From NCBI GenBank assembly GCA_963678705.1, contig OY783218.1, forward strand, positions 4,288,152 to 4,352,151: a stretch of 64,000 bases of DNA, written 5' to 3'. Below are positions 25,399 to 38,143 of the stretch, one piece after another. A model generated the notes under the pieces. It saw only the letters and a list, made by a program, of their open reading frames with translations, did not search any database and had not been told where the DNA came from. Each line of letters begins with the position of its first letter. The stretch's first letter is position 1. The stretch comes from Panorpa germanica (Eukaryota; Arthropoda; Insecta; Mecoptera; Panorpidae). Both the position numbers and the translations under genes were made by a program.

Positions 25399-25993
25399 CT
25401 TAGAGCATATTCCATATATATATATGGAGTGTGAATAGCCTATGTATCCTATAGAGTAAAAGTGTGTCCAAACTGTGAGCGAGACAGAAAGGTATATGTT
25501 CCAATTTGTTCTCTATGCGCATGCGTCGAAAGTGACAGCTGTCTAGACATAATAAATATTAATATTCTATTAAGATATAATAAATATTAAATAGGTAAAG
25601 AAATTATATTTCTTTAGTTGGTATAAAGCTCGTCTGTCGGTAAAACAGTGACCGTTCAGTGAAAACATATACTCATGAACGCCATAGATGTCAGTGTGGG
25701 GATAACGGCCAACACGGTTGATATTTGGAGTAGACAGAACTCATGTTTTTAGCTATAAAATTATATTTATATATAGTTTATTTATATTTATACATAACTA
25801 CATTATTCTACATCAATATAATGTCATATTTAATAACTGTCACGTATTATATCTAGACAGCTCTGACTTGACAACTGTTACTTTCGATGCATGCGCATAA
25901 AGAACAAATAGGAACATATACCTTTCTCTCTCGCACACATTTTGGACACACTTTCAGGTCCAGCATTCTCTCTCCATATATATATGCTCTAAG
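25399..25993. mobile_element. ~595-bp foldback element with ~150-bp inverted arms
   Basis: The ends are CTTAGAGCATAT and its complement ATATGCTCTAAG. Both arms then contain ATATATATGGAG, AAGTGTGTCCAAA, GAAAGGTATATGTTCC and CATGCATCGAAAGT or CATGCGTCGAAAGT. The loop holds TTGATATTTGGAG and AGACAGAACTCA. A diverged loop-like segment recurs at about 44200-44460. No coding capacity. Confidence 0.8.
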
Positions 25994-26891
25994 GTTTACA
26001 TATAAAATTATTTCTTTGTTTTCCACAAGCCAAAACAAACTCATTCGATAAAATAAAACTATACTATTTTTGCAACTAAAAATATAACAGGATTATGTAA
26101 AAAGTACATAACACTTTCTTTAACAAGTAATGTATAAAATATTTTACATTTCCTGTAATACATCTGATCAATCTGAAAGAAACTCCTACCTTATTTTTCA
26201 CCACGATTTCTTAGAAAGCACTTAAAAGAAATAAAATTTCAGTTTCTGTTCTGATTTTATTTTTCACTTAGATTTATACAGGTGGGAGTAAATAAAGGGA
26301 TGAGAGGGAACGATGCTAGGCGTCTTTAAGACATAGATGACGCTTCCAGACGCCGCAAGACGGTTGGGTTGATTGCCGGTGTTATTTTTCATACATACGT
26401 GACTACGCTTTTCTTTTAAGATCAGATCGCTTTTCAAGATGTGTATTTTACAACAGACATTGTATTATTTGGAACGAAACCACTTAACAAGTTTATTTTT
26501 TGTTTATTTTTTACAAGGGATGAGGGGTAGAGGAAGGGTTCTTGAACGGTGAAAGGTGTAAGGGATGATTACAAGCTACAGTACACTATGTAAGATATGC
26601 AGAATTCAATGTGTAAATGAATCGAATTTTATATTCATAGTTTGTTTGTATTTTGTGCGAAACGTGGAATATCTTTAATGTATTTAAGTTTACAAATTTA
26701 GTTGTTTTTTTAACGTGGAACTAATAGATCATGCTACAATCTGATTCAAAAGTTGTGTTGTATATTCGTAATAAGAGAGGAAGGATTTACAGCTAACTAA
26801 GCAAAAACTTCTGTCGAAAACTGTACCAGTCATCATATATCAAAACCATACATGCGTACGCTGTGTACATTCATCTGAGTATACACCCTGC

Positions 26892-27150
26892 TATTTTTAA
26901 ACTCAGCATTACTACACTGACCTTACAGACATCAAGTACCCCCACAACAGGGGCAATAATAGCCAACCTACAATTTATGACCTGCATTAATTGCAACCTA
27001 TATACAAAAGGTTTATATAGGCTAAACAGATAAAGAATATCTCAGATTTAGTTACGACCTCTAAATTGCAATACCTATATCTTTCTTTTGATTGGTTCAC
27101 CTCTCTGAAGACTAACATACTTAGTTTCTTCGCAGCACTGACAAATTATA
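26892..27150. repeat. mosaic of two dispersed repeat fragments
   Basis: 26892-26963 matches 39443-39514 (TTACACTGG.CTTACA and GTACCCCCACAAC). 27045-27150 matches the reverse complement of 13441-13545. Family unknown. Confidence 0.55.
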
Positions 27151-27319
27151 GAGTATCAAAGAAGCTAAAATTAATTTGCAAGACAAAAATTCAGTTGTTT
27201 AATAAGTGCCAGACCGATTTTAGTCTCGAAGATAGAAGAAAGTGGTAAATTATAATTACGATTGCGCGAGGGAGATAGACAGATATGTAAATCACACGAC
27301 AGACAATATTTCGCCTAGA

Positions 27320-27398
27320 ACAAACTAGCTGAACAAAAACATTAATTAATAGCAATTAAAAGCAAACTAGCTGAACAAATTCATTAATAGCAATTTTC
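27320..27398. repeat. short tandem duplication
   Basis: CAAACTAGCTGAACAAA followed by CATTAATAGCAATT-like sequence occurs twice in a row. Confidence 0.75.
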
Positions 27399-29588
27399 TT
27401 ATTTCATCCGCATAAAGTAAAAGTAACTTAATATAAGTATAACTGCTTACTCATTCTGAATGTAAAGATCTCCACCCTTATTTATATTTTCTAAAACATC
27501 TCAATATAATAAATATATATTTCCCTTATATTTCTCATAAAACATCTATATTATATAAAACTTAAAAGTTTCCAAAAATAAAAGGTGCGGTGTTCTAATA
27601 AATAAAGGAAAGGTAATGTGCCACCATGGGAGAGGGGAAGGGGTTTCTTTTAATCTAAATTGCCCCTTGCTATACAGCCTATACAGCAAAAAGGAAAACT
27701 GTCAAGCGGGGCTATGATTTATATAGAAATAATTACTTTCCATATACGAGTAAGTCCCCGTCTGATTCACAATCAGTTGCAGGCTAAAACAGTTGTTCTG
27801 TTCTGTGTCTAATGCGAATACAATAACAAAACAAAGTCGGTCTTAGAAGAAAACTGTAATGGAAGGAAATAGCTGGTAGCTATATTTTGCATTAAGCCTC
27901 ATTCCACTCAACTCACTGTTTTGATATTTATTTTACGTTTTTATCTAATAGTTTAATATAGATTTGCAGTTTTTGGAATAGGCATTCCTTGTCACATTCG
28001 TGTTTTAATTTCAGTTTAGTTAATTTAATTGATGCGCATGCTTCGTTAGTAATATAAACTTGACAGTTGGACACAAGTGAATGTGGAATAATTAGAATTC
28101 CTATTTTCAATAACTATTAGTAATAGAAATTGCTTTTACTTTTTCACTTTTTAACAAACTAACTGCATAAATCTAACTGCATTTTGACAGATTATCACAT
28201 TGATATATTGGACACAGCACTTTGTAAGATTCTAGGAAAACAAGGAAAACGTAAATGAAATTCTAAATTAAAAAAGGTGCAGGGAAAGACTACACATATT
28301 CAGGGGACAAATCCGATTAGAGGTACTTAAGATTTTTAAATTGTTGTTTTAATACTTATAACTTTAACATGCTTTATCTCGAAACAACGTTATCTGAATT
28401 GGCATAACTCGATCAAATTTTTACCAATCGAGTTGAAATATTAAGTACACATTAAAAACTGGTATAACCGTTTTGAAAATATAGAGCACTTTTGTCAAAA
28501 AAATCGTACATACTTCTGAAAAAAAAAAATGGTGTCAACAGAAAAATACTGTGCAGCCGCCATTTTGTTACTATTTGCTACACAAAAAATATTTTTAATA
28601 GTTCATTAGACGTATAATAAAGTTCTGCCAATAAATTCTCAAAATATGCCTATTTTCTTTTAATGGAGAGTGCTTAACCCCTGTATAAACTTATATGTGT
28701 ACAATAAATAATTAATGCTTCAACGAATATCGCTAACTGTATGTTTCTTTACGGAGCAATATTTGTCATATTTTCAATTAATAGTTCTAACTTTTTCTTC
28801 AATCATAAGAAAATGATCATTGTTTCTTCACAATACATTCATTTCAACATGAGTCGGTGTAGGGTTCGTATCCGTACAGTTATATTTATGTTGATTTAAA
28901 TAAATATGCTGTTGCAAGATATTGTATTAGAAGCTGCATATCTACCAGGGGTTCTCTCTTCTTCAATATCAAATTCCAAAAACGGTAATAACTTACAATT
29001 ATACTTATAATACCATCATTGAAATAAATCAAAATGAACGTAATTAAAATATATAGTAATACAAAACACATAAACGTAAAAATATAATATAATTATAAGA
29101 AGTAACATTTGGTACCCCAGTTTATAATGTAGCAGTTCTCCTTTCCGTGAATAGAAATGTGGATGTAAGAGTGGAGGCTATTGTATTTAGAATAAAGACA
29201 CATAGAGGTCCCCTCTCACCCCTCGATAATAAAAAATTAAAAATAAAAATCGTATTATAAAAAAACATCTTGTTGCAATCTGATTTAATAATGACATTGT
29301 TTCATTTTTAATTGAAAAATAACGTTAAAAAAAGTCTATAACAATAAACGTCGACTGTGTATAGTGTGTAGAGTGTAGAGGTACGATGTTTGTGTTTAGA
29401 TATAATGGACCAAACTTGGAGTTCAGATGCCAGAATGTGAGATGGCAGATGAGTTGAAGATGCGAGGGCCCTGTAAACCCCTGTCCTGGTAACAATTATC
29501 GTAAAAAGTTATTACGATGTGGGTATGAAGTTGAAGAGATGAAAAATTACTAATCGGAAGACTTGAAAAGACAGAGTTGATATGTATA

Positions 29589-29803
29589 GGGTCTTACAAC
29601 AAGAGCAGTTATCATCAATTTTTGAACTGTCATTGAGATGACATTTGACAGATATTGTGTAACATTACTAACCTCAGAGATTGTACTATGATTTAAAATA
29701 AAAATATCACATCTTTTCATGAAAATATTGCATTTTTTTGTTGATTTAACTTTACATTTTTTGCTGAAAGACGTTTCAAGTGACCGCTTTTGTTGAAAGA
29801 CTC
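29589..29803. mobile_element. TA-flanked MITE (Tc1/mariner type)
   Basis: 215 bp between TA dinucleotides. The ends are GGGTCTTACAACAAGAGC and the complement of GAGTCTTTCAACAAAAGC. Internal CTAACCTCAGAG matches the element at 56155-56374. No coding sequence. Confidence 0.7.
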
Positions 29804-29916
29804 TATATTTCTTGAAATTTTAGGTATATTCAACAATGTCTTAATATAGTAAATAAAATGAGAGACTCTGTAGGCTGGAGTTTAACGGCTTACTCTTGCA
29901 TCGAATTATTATTGAA

Positions 29917-30380
29917 GCATAAGCAAATTTATAATTTAGAATCGGAAAAAAAATGACCGGAATAATTTATAAACAAAACTTATTTATTCAGAGGAAATTT
30001 TAAGAGTTACTGTAAAAAAAACAAGAGAGATATGCTGCTTTTATTGTAAAGAATATGAACATATGAAAAGCCAATGTCCAAACATGGATCCCAATTTGCA
30101 AATGGCCAGATAGCAACAGTGAAAGGCAGAATAGTATGATGGTTGAAACATCAGATAATATCTTTCCTACTGAAAATAGAGTCAGCACAAGTGGTCAACA
30201 AAGCCAAAACCGCAGAGAAAGAATAACTGTGAAAACGACAAGGAAGATATGCCGATTTAATTGTAAAGAAAAAGGTCATATGAAAAGCAGTGGAAGCGTT
30301 CTGACTCCATAACCTATTGATGCATCAACAAATTTATAATTTAGTATCAATTAGTGAATCGGAAAAGAAATAACCAAATT
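29917..30380 (+). pseudogene. duplicated retrotransposon gag-like zinc-knuckle remnants
   Basis: 30030-30073 encodes ICCFYCKEYEHMKSQCP, a perfect C-x2-C-x4-H-x4-C zinc knuckle. 30247-30291 encodes ICRFNCKEKGHMKSSG, a decayed copy that has lost the CxxC spacing and the final Cys. The flanks are duplicated too: AGAGTTACTGTAAAAA at 30002 versus AGAATAACTGTGAAAA at 30219, and CAAATTTATAATTTAG at 29923 and 30329. Established: such knuckles are typical of retroelement nucleocapsid regions. No long frame, LTR or pol region is nearby, so these are fossils. Confidence 0.5.
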
Positions 30381-30479
30381 TTAGAAGTAAGTTATTGTTT
30401 CACATACTAGGTAATTACTATCAATATATGTTAACTATAGATACATTGGACTACAAATTCTTACAATATACTTCAACAA

Positions 30480-30841
30480 TTATTAAAGTCAAAAGTAAAG
30501 AAGGGAAGGAAAAATAAGGAAGAAGGATAATATCAAGATTCAGAAAAAGAAATTAAGAGAAGAGTAACAGGTATTGGGAGGAAATAGAAGGAAGGATCTG
30601 CAGAATGTGTAAACGAGTTTAGCATTGTAGGGAAAAGAGGTGGATAGCGGAGGACCGGAGAAGAATCAAGAAGAAAGAAGAAGTAGAGAACAAGAGGGCA
30701 GAAAGAGTGACACGAGGAGAACAAGAAACAGATGTCAATAATTTAGTTTAGTTTAGGAGGAAAAGATTAAGAGAAAGAGGAGAGGGAAGGATAGAGTGAC
30801 ACGAGGAGAACAAGAAACAGATGTCAATAATTTAGTTTTTA
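30480..30841 (+). mobile_element. purine-rich LINE 3' coding remnant with an 89-bp tandem duplication
   Basis: Strongly purine-rich plus strand. One frame gives KRWIAEDRRRIKKKEE, like the LINE at 40512-41080. GAGTGACACGAGGAGAACAA followed by the same ~27 bases occurs at 30705 and again at 30794. No target duplication was found. Confidence 0.45.
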
Positions 30842-30937
30842 GATAATTTATTGAATCCAATTAATGATTTAAAGAATGTAAAGCCTAGTGGCACGGATTA
30901 TAAGATATATATAATACAATATTTATAAGATCTATAA

Positions 30938-31191
30938 CCCAGTAAACATTTTGGAGTCACTTTGACATCATATTGAAGATGCGTCATGATTTCTTTGTCA
31001 TAAAAGAATTCATTTATAGTTCAGTTTCTCACATTTGTTCATATAAAATGTCTACTTTATCGGCTACAGATGGCGAAATTACTCCACCTGTCGGAATACA
31101 AATGAAAATAAAGTTGATGCGAACTATAATTGAAGTGAAATAGTGATAGCAACGTCACTAAATAGGGCACTTCACCAAATTGTTTACTAGG
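30938..31191. mobile_element. MITE of the CCCAGTAAAC family
   Basis: Starts CCCAGTAAACATTTTGG and ends CCAAATTGTTTACTAGG. The first ~70 bp are the reverse complement of the end of the element at 23395-23740 (shared ATCATATTGAAGATG). Confidence 0.7.
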
Positions 31192-32053
31192 AAGTTTCCC
31201 TTAAAACTTCAATTATAATCCATTCATTCCATTTAGAGCTGTACTGTACTGTACTGTTGATACAATTATCGCATAGACTACCCTTATTAATATATACCCT
31301 TAATTCTTTATTCTTATCTTGTAATAAAACGCGAGTCAGTCGTGGTGGTCGGAAGTCGAATAAAGTCGCTAGGTAATTGCGGGGAAAACAGATATTAGTA
31401 ATGAACATTGTATCAAACCTAAAACCAACCACCTACAAAACTAAACTAAAGAAAATTTCAACCCCTAAATGAAAGAAATACGTACATTTTTTATTCACCC
31501 TCAGATTTTTTTATATATACATATTTTTTTGTATCTTTATACTCCTCTATATACGCTTGTATTGTACCTATAATATTTTTACACTACCCTTGTTGCGAGA
31601 AAACAATAGCTAATCTTTTAAATCAGGGGTGGAAATTGCCCTAAAATCCCACACAATAAAAAGTGATATAACAGTGACTACGTGGAGTTATGAAAATTCG
31701 GAGACCGGTTAAAACGTCTTAGCGGTTTAATGAAATTATTCATGGAGGAATAAAGGTTGGCCTTTTATCTGCTCAAAAGATTTTAAAAATAATTGATAAA
31801 AAGTGTTGCCATAAGTAAAATAATGAAAATCGTTATAACTGGTAACACAATAGTGAACTTATTCAGTACCCAGTTTGACGAGATTAGAGATCGTATTAAA
31901 TGTGAATGAACGAAGTTCAGTAATACACGATTTCTTCAAGACTTCGCTGCTTTATACAAAATGTCCCGAACAAATGGTAATATACATACCCGAAGTAATC
32001 CGAACTGTGACGAATGCAGTTGAGACTGAAATATCGTAATGGTTCGGAGACTT

Positions 32054-32350
32054 CCCAGTAAACGTTTGGTGAAATAGAATGGCTAGGTGAAGTTCTAGTC
32101 ACTCGTACATTTCAACTCTAACGTTTTACAAGTTTAAGCAACACACAGAAAATCAATTTTAGTTGAAATTGATTCCCTGCCTGTCACAGGAGTCGCTTTT
32201 ATTCAACAGTGAGCAGTCGTTGCGCCGTCTGTAGCTCATAAAAGAGACATTCCCTATGAACGACTGAATAGAAAACAAACGCGTTCATGACAAAAAACTC
32301 ATAAAAAGTAATAGAAATGAAATAGAATTTACTTCAAAATGTTTACTGGG
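32054..32350. mobile_element. MITE of the CCCAGTAAAC family
   Basis: 297 bp from CCCAGTAAACGTTTGG to CAAAATGTTTACTGGG. The interior differs from the other members. No coding sequence, and no clear target duplication. Confidence 0.65.
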
Positions 32351-32389
32351 TTGCACTTTGAGGAAGAGCGATTATGATGTCTTGCGGAT

Positions 32390-32700
32390 TTGGGAAAGGA
32401 AAAAGAACCAGACAGTAAAGAATACGAACAAATATAGGAGGAAATGACTGCAATGGTTAAGAAAAAAGAATGGACGGAAACAGAACCACTAATAAACTTA
32501 TGGAAGGGAATCCAGTGGTTGCCAGGAAAACCCCGGGCGAGTTGGAAAGAGAGCGGAGAAGGACATAAAGAGGATTGGTGTGATGAATTGGAAGAGAAAG
32601 CGGCGAATAGGATGAAATCAAGTCAGGAAAAAAAAAATTAAGGAAGGTCTGGGTTTTACACGGGCTGTAGCGCCAAGATAAAGATAGAGATATATAACAA
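32390..32700 (+). mobile_element. LINE 3' end (possibly I/RTE-like)
   Basis: The frame 32444-32641 ends GKPRASWKESGEGHKEDWCD, which recalls the G(R)PR.SW.D.V..D stretch at the C-terminus of many insect LINE ORF2 proteins. It is followed by GGTTTTACACGGGCTGTAGC and GCCA, a 3'-UTR signature I associate with insect non-LTR elements, then a GATA-rich tail. Heavily 5'-truncated, with no catalytic domain. The clade is uncertain. Confidence 0.5.
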
Positions 32701-33584
32701 ACACTACTTAAAGAATCTCTTTATTCTAAGTACGATTATAAGTTCTAAATTATGAATTATGTATTGTAAATGTATATATTCTTTTTAAGTGCTAATAACT
32801 TTTGAAAGTTGATGCACACAAATAAATATTTAAAAAAAAACTATTTAAAGAAATAAATAATTAATTATTTTAACAGTTTTTTATTATTATTTCAAGTAAG
32901 ATACCAATATTTAAACCTTAATTTTTAAGTAACGTAGTTGGCTACAACCATGTAAATGTTCTTCTCATCTACCCTAATGCCTTTTCAAATTTTTCAACCC
33001 CTACTTCCTTAGTTTTAACTTTACAATATGCTAGTTTGGGATTATTTTTTGACATAATATCTTCTCCCCGTTTTCCTATAACACGGTTCGGTGTTGAAAT
33101 TGCTGGAATGGGAAATCTCATAACACTAAAAAATACCAAAATGTTATAAGATTGTCTGTGGTTTGTGTTTAAAATCCCTGAACGGCTTCAATTGTTATGT
33201 TTTCCTTTTTGTTTTATACATATACTGATATGACTACGTTACATATTCATTATTATATCTTTCACGTGAGATTGTTCTTTTTTAAATCCCATATATATGT
33301 ATATTTTATTATTACATTGTAATGTGTAAAAACGTAATCATATTTTTATGTTTATTGTTTCAAATATTGGTCTACATATGCAACGTAGGTTGATGGTTTT
33401 TAGAAACGATAATTTCTGAAATTCTAGTATATCAAACAAAAGTCAACTACACAATGGGAGAGAGCATTGATACTGGACACTGACTGCTGTATCTTCGAGT
33501 TCAATCTCTTTTCTTATTTTGACAAGTTACAATCTGTTACAATAAGTATAAACAATAAGTACCTATGCTAAAAATGAAAATTAA

Positions 33585-33660
33585 CCTAGATAAGAAATAG
33601 TCGTCCAGTGACGGCTATATCGACGGCATTGTTTATCTAGTAAATTAACAGCTAGACGTT
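33585..33660 (-). mobile_element. jockey-like LINE 3' fragment with internal deletion
   Basis: GATAAGAAATAGTCGTCCAG and GTGACGGCTATATC match 11826-11860. TTTATCTAGTAAATT.ACAGC then matches 11933-11955. The ~70 bp between them in the better copy are missing. Confidence 0.75.
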
Positions 33661-33841
33661 AAATAAATTACATTTAAAAAAAAGTTTAGTAGTAGGTGTT
33701 CAATTAAAATATCTTAGAACATACTTGTGCTCTATTTTAAATGCTAGGTTAAGTTCAATAACACCTTTCATTATAACAATGTAACAAATAAATCTTACAA
33801 ATTCAGTTTTAAATAGATTTTCTCATAATTTGACGTCCTAA

Positions 33842-34130
33842 AGGGGCAATCCATAAATTACAACACACAATTGTTGTCATACATTTCAATTAATATTTTT
33901 TTAGTTTTTAAATTAATGATTGTTACCTTTTTTAAACTCTTTTTTTCAAATATCTTTTTAACTTACCACATAATTCAATTGATACAATTTTTTTTATAAT
34001 GCGTCTCACGGAAATATACACTTTTTTCACGAAATTTCCATGTGATGTCACAACGCTTCTGACTCCTGCCCCTTGACATAATTTCTGGATCCCTACCCCT
34101 TGCGTGTGACGTAATTTATGGATGCCTTCA
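33842..34130. mobile_element. MITE with GGGGCAATCCATAAATTAC inverted ends
   Basis: The left end GGGGCAATCCATAAATTAC and right end GTAATTTATGGATGCC are inverted. Two further TGACGTAA/TGATGTCA-type motifs and ACCCCTTG blocks lie inside. Target duplication not resolved. Confidence 0.6.
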
Positions 34131-34967
34131 AAGAGAAGAATCCAAAATTTTATTCATATATTTCATTAAAAATGATTCTCCTAAATCAGCGCTCCAAAAA
34201 TGATCACTGTGAATTCAAGTTGCTGCGCACGCACTTTTACTCTGTGCTTTAACTGATTTCATTTTACAATACCAACAATGTTGTAAACTTATTTTTCTCT
34301 TTTTGATAAACACTGTTCAATACAATAATCTCACTTTAAAATCTTCAGTGATAAATATACGAGTACAATCCCCTACAAAGACAAAAGTATACACATATAA
34401 GTCCAACATCTACAAGTGTAGAACTATGTTGAACCATTAAATAACAAAGAAGTCCTCTGGAGACAGTTTTGTATTGTTTTATTTAACATTTTAAATAAGA
34501 TGTTGCAATACGAAGTAGGTAGCTATATCCGCGAATCTTTAATCGTTTATCGAGAATCGAGATATATCGAATTGCAATCTAGAAAAATAATCACTGAAGC
34601 ATGTCTCATTAGGAATATCGTATAGAGGGAATTTACATTGAATACTTTTATATGCAATGTACGGATAGGGTATATGTCTTTATTTACAAAGCAGCGATTA
34701 AAGTGGCTGAAGAATTTTGAAGAGAACCTAGTAGATTAGAACCACGGTCTAGCAATACCATATCGCTTTATACGCTGTATATAGAGTTATGGGTGCTCTA
34801 TTCAATATCATTTATTTAAACATCGCCAGCCTATTCATTTTCGTCATTTGCAAAAAGTGAGTTAGATCGACGTGGTCCTGGGGGATGGAAACAGGGTTTA
34901 TGCGATGACGACCTCACTAAGAGCGTTTCTTTGAAATAGAACATTCATTTAGAAACAAACCCTTGTA

Positions 34968-35493
34968 TCGAGATTTTCAACAAGTTTTGTTTTTTAAAAC
35001 AAAATAAAACAAGGAATTTAGATGAAAATGATTCAAAGTTTTGTTGTATTAGAAAGAGTAAGGTTTGGCAATTATGAATGAAAAATGATATCGGAAAAAT
35101 GTCCTCCACGACCATGCTGACAAATGTCGATTCTTTTATCAAAATTTGGCTAATTTTGACTTGAAGTTGATCTGGTCGAACAAGAATTGGTGTTAGCACA
35201 TTACGTATTCTGCCTTTCGACTCAAATTTATCGACCAAATTCTTAATAGCGATCTCAGAAGGACGATTATGTTGACCGAAAATATCACGAATTTTACGAC
35301 ATGTAACTTTTACAGAGCCACCATTTTCATAGTGGATTTTATTCTTTTAATGCAATTTTTGAGCGAAATTAAATTCATTGTAACAATTTCCAAAGCATCT
35401 ACTACTGATATGTCAAAAAACTAAATGTCAAAACTGTCAAGTTGTTGGTGTTGCCCCTATTGAAAAAACTAAAGTTCTTGTTGAAAAACCCTT
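34968..35493 (-). pseudogene. decayed Tc1/mariner-type transposon with DUF4817 helix-turn-helix remnant
   Basis: The minus strand from about 35340 down reads KIHYENGGSVKVTCRKIRDI, then FGQHNRPSE.AIKNLVDKFE, SKGRIRNV and TPILVRP. This is the DUF4817-type helix-turn-helix found at the N-terminus of a mariner-related transposase family. Shortly before it the frame has a stop, and beyond VRP the similarity fades. No DDE catalytic domain is present, so the transposase is dead. The element is bracketed by TA and inverted ends sharing TTTTCAACAAG (left TATCGAGATTTTCAACAAG, right complement TAAAGGGTTTTTCAACAAG), related to the ends of the small MITEs at 29589 and 56155. Size is 526 bp, consistent with an internal-deletion derivative. 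Confidence 0.6.
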
Positions 35494-37545
35494 TATAAAC
35501 AAAGGGTACCAGTTGAACTTAATAGTAACTAAGAAGGACTTAAAAGTAAGTAATGCAATCCTTACTTACTAGTACTTATTTATTTCAAAAGATAAATAAA
35601 TAATTAAAAGCATGGAAAGTGAAAAAATAATTGATTTTAAGGAAGAAATTGATTTAGTGAAAATGTATGTACTTTTTATTAAAGAGCTAATAACTAATCA
35701 GAATAGAGTTAGATGTAATACGAGTAAAATTCTCAAAAATTGAATTTTACGTATTAAGCCACTTATTCATTAGTAAACAACATAGGGCTTTTTTTGAATA
35801 ATCACGTAGATCTGTCAGGAACATGTCAATGTTTCAGAAGCCGTTGTTGTCTTTGGCATGCAGTGGTAATGTTAACTTACTATTTCGAAATGTTTATGTT
35901 TAGGCAATAATAAAACTTAACAGAATTACGGGACTTCGAAGTGACAGCCGTCCTCTAATAACATTTATTCGTAAAAACACCCGTAACTACAACACGTAAA
36001 TTAGTTAAAATCAATGTTATAAATTCATAAAAAGAGTATTGTTCTAGTTACGTGCTCTGAGTAGACAACATCAATTCTAAATTCAACATTATGTATTTTT
36101 ATTCTGAATTAATAATTTTAAATTTATAGTCCAAGTTAAGATTCTAAATTAAATAAAACACAAAATAAAAACATACCAAACTGTTTTTATTTGAAGAGGA
36201 ACCAGTGAAATTTTAGTTGTTACAATTACCGACAATTCAAGCTCTGGCCTGAATTCTATAAAACACGAGCAAAATAAAATTTATGATACTTATTCAGGAA
36301 TAACTGCAAACTAAAGAGAAGAATAATGTACTGCTCTTTTAAAGTCCACATTATATACACCAGGTACATTGTAGGTGTATAGGCTTGCACCAGGAGTCGT
36401 ACACCATGGTGGGGCTCTACATCGAGCCCGAGTCTGAGGTGTTCGTAAACGATACTACATTAGCATAATTTAATTAAAGTCAAAGTGCTCAACGATTTTG
36501 TAACATATTTATGATTCAGACAATTTAATACAAACAATATTGTAGTTTAAAAATGTTATTAATAGAAAAAATTATATTCTTATAATATTAGTAGAGTAAA
36601 TCAACAGATTTCTTAATAAGAAGTTTCAAATTTGAATTTTAACGGAGAGTTATTTTATTTACATTTACAGTAGGCTTAATATGCTTATGTTTCTTGTTTT
36701 TAGATGCTATCTCGGCTTAAGAAGACAGCAGGCAGGCGTAATGCTAGATTTTAACGAAGATTTCAGACTTTTAAGACGGCTTACTTACTGTAGAAGGGCA
36801 ACAGGGCGTTCAATAATTCTGCTACAATACTCTTAACTACCTATTTAGTATAAAATATGCCACGACTATTTTTAATAATAACTAATTCAAAATTCAATTT
36901 TATATATTTATTTGTGTACGCAGGTAGAAATATAACGCTTAAATTAGCTTGTCGTACGCTAGCAAACTGAATCTTGCACACTGAGTTATAATTTCTATGT
37001 GAGACGTAGAAAATGAACATAGAAATTAGCCTATAGCAAGGTCTAGTCAGCCTGAGACTACTACTTGAAAAGTACGAGTATAACTTCACTTTCAAACGCT
37101 TTTCATTTGAACAGATGATTGATTTTTATTTACTATGATACATTAGTGTACTCTTGCGAATTCTTCATTAATCAGAGGTGTTCATGTATCGATTTATAAT
37201 TAGGAATACATATTTGAATTTTGTTTACAACTTCTTAATATGTTATAAAGAACACCTCTCTCCCCACAATAGATCTCTACGAAGATTTAAATCAAAAAAT
37301 TTCAGCGTGTAATATAGCTCAAAAGTGTTGTTCTACAATTCAATAACATTCTTTATTTTTGGGGGGTTGTAGGAAAACAGCCCGTTAAATACAACACATG
37401 GATGCTACCTTATATTCATGTAATATTTTACTTTAAAACACCTAGTGATCTAAAATATAAATAGAAGTTATTTTATTATTTTATAACTATTTTAAAAGTC
37501 TTTAATCCTTAAATAGGTGTTCCTGAAATTTTATAATCGTTGAAT

Positions 37546-38143
37546 GGGCTTGTGTCCTCATTTTTTAGTGGACGATTTTTCAATTGTTGATTGAAATTGA
37601 TATTAATAAATGTGTATTGGCGTGGTGTCTATTTTATTAAATATCTAAATATTGACGGAGATATAGCAATTTAAAGTTTGAATTGTAGTTTTAGCGCTAG
37701 AAATGGTCGGCCATATTTGTATGACGTGAAATGCATTTCAACGTCAGTTATTTGTTGAGTAGGTCAAATAATCAAGTCAAAACAAATAATAATAAGTTTT
37801 TATTTTATTTAACCCTGCTAAGGCAGACATAATATTGAAATTTTATTGTTCCTTGAAATAGCTGTAAATAATATTTGATATTTTGATATATAAATACATG
37901 CAGAGATTTATGAGCTGTAAGGTTGGTAACCTTACACAAAGATTGTGATGTCACATGCACTTGGAATGTGAACAACGTTGAATCCGTTTAATAATTAAAG
38001 AGATAAAATGACTTTTTTAATTGTTAACATCTCTTAACATATAAGGAGTTATTAAAAAATAATTGAACATTTGAGGTTCTAGTAACTCACTTTATCAATA
38101 TACAGTACACTTTTATAGAAATTAAGACATAGGACACAAGCCC
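37546..38143 (+). mobile_element. GGGCTTGTGTCCT-TIR element, copy 1
   Basis: 598 bp, starting GGGCTTGTGTCCT and ending AGGACACAAGCCC, with AT immediately on each side. The interior matches the three other copies (TTTTTAGTGG.CGATTTTTC, GATGTCACATGCA, TATAAGGAGTTATTAAAA). No coding frame. Could be a PIF-Harbinger/ISL2EU-type MITE if the AT is a 2-bp target duplication. Confidence 0.85.

Noticed and set aside
31187..31432. 81-codon minus-strand frame
   Set aside because: It overlaps the end of a MITE and matches no protein I recognise.
36405..36470. GC-richer short frame starting ATGGTGGGGCTC
   Set aside because: About 20 codons ending in a stop, with no homology or splice signals.
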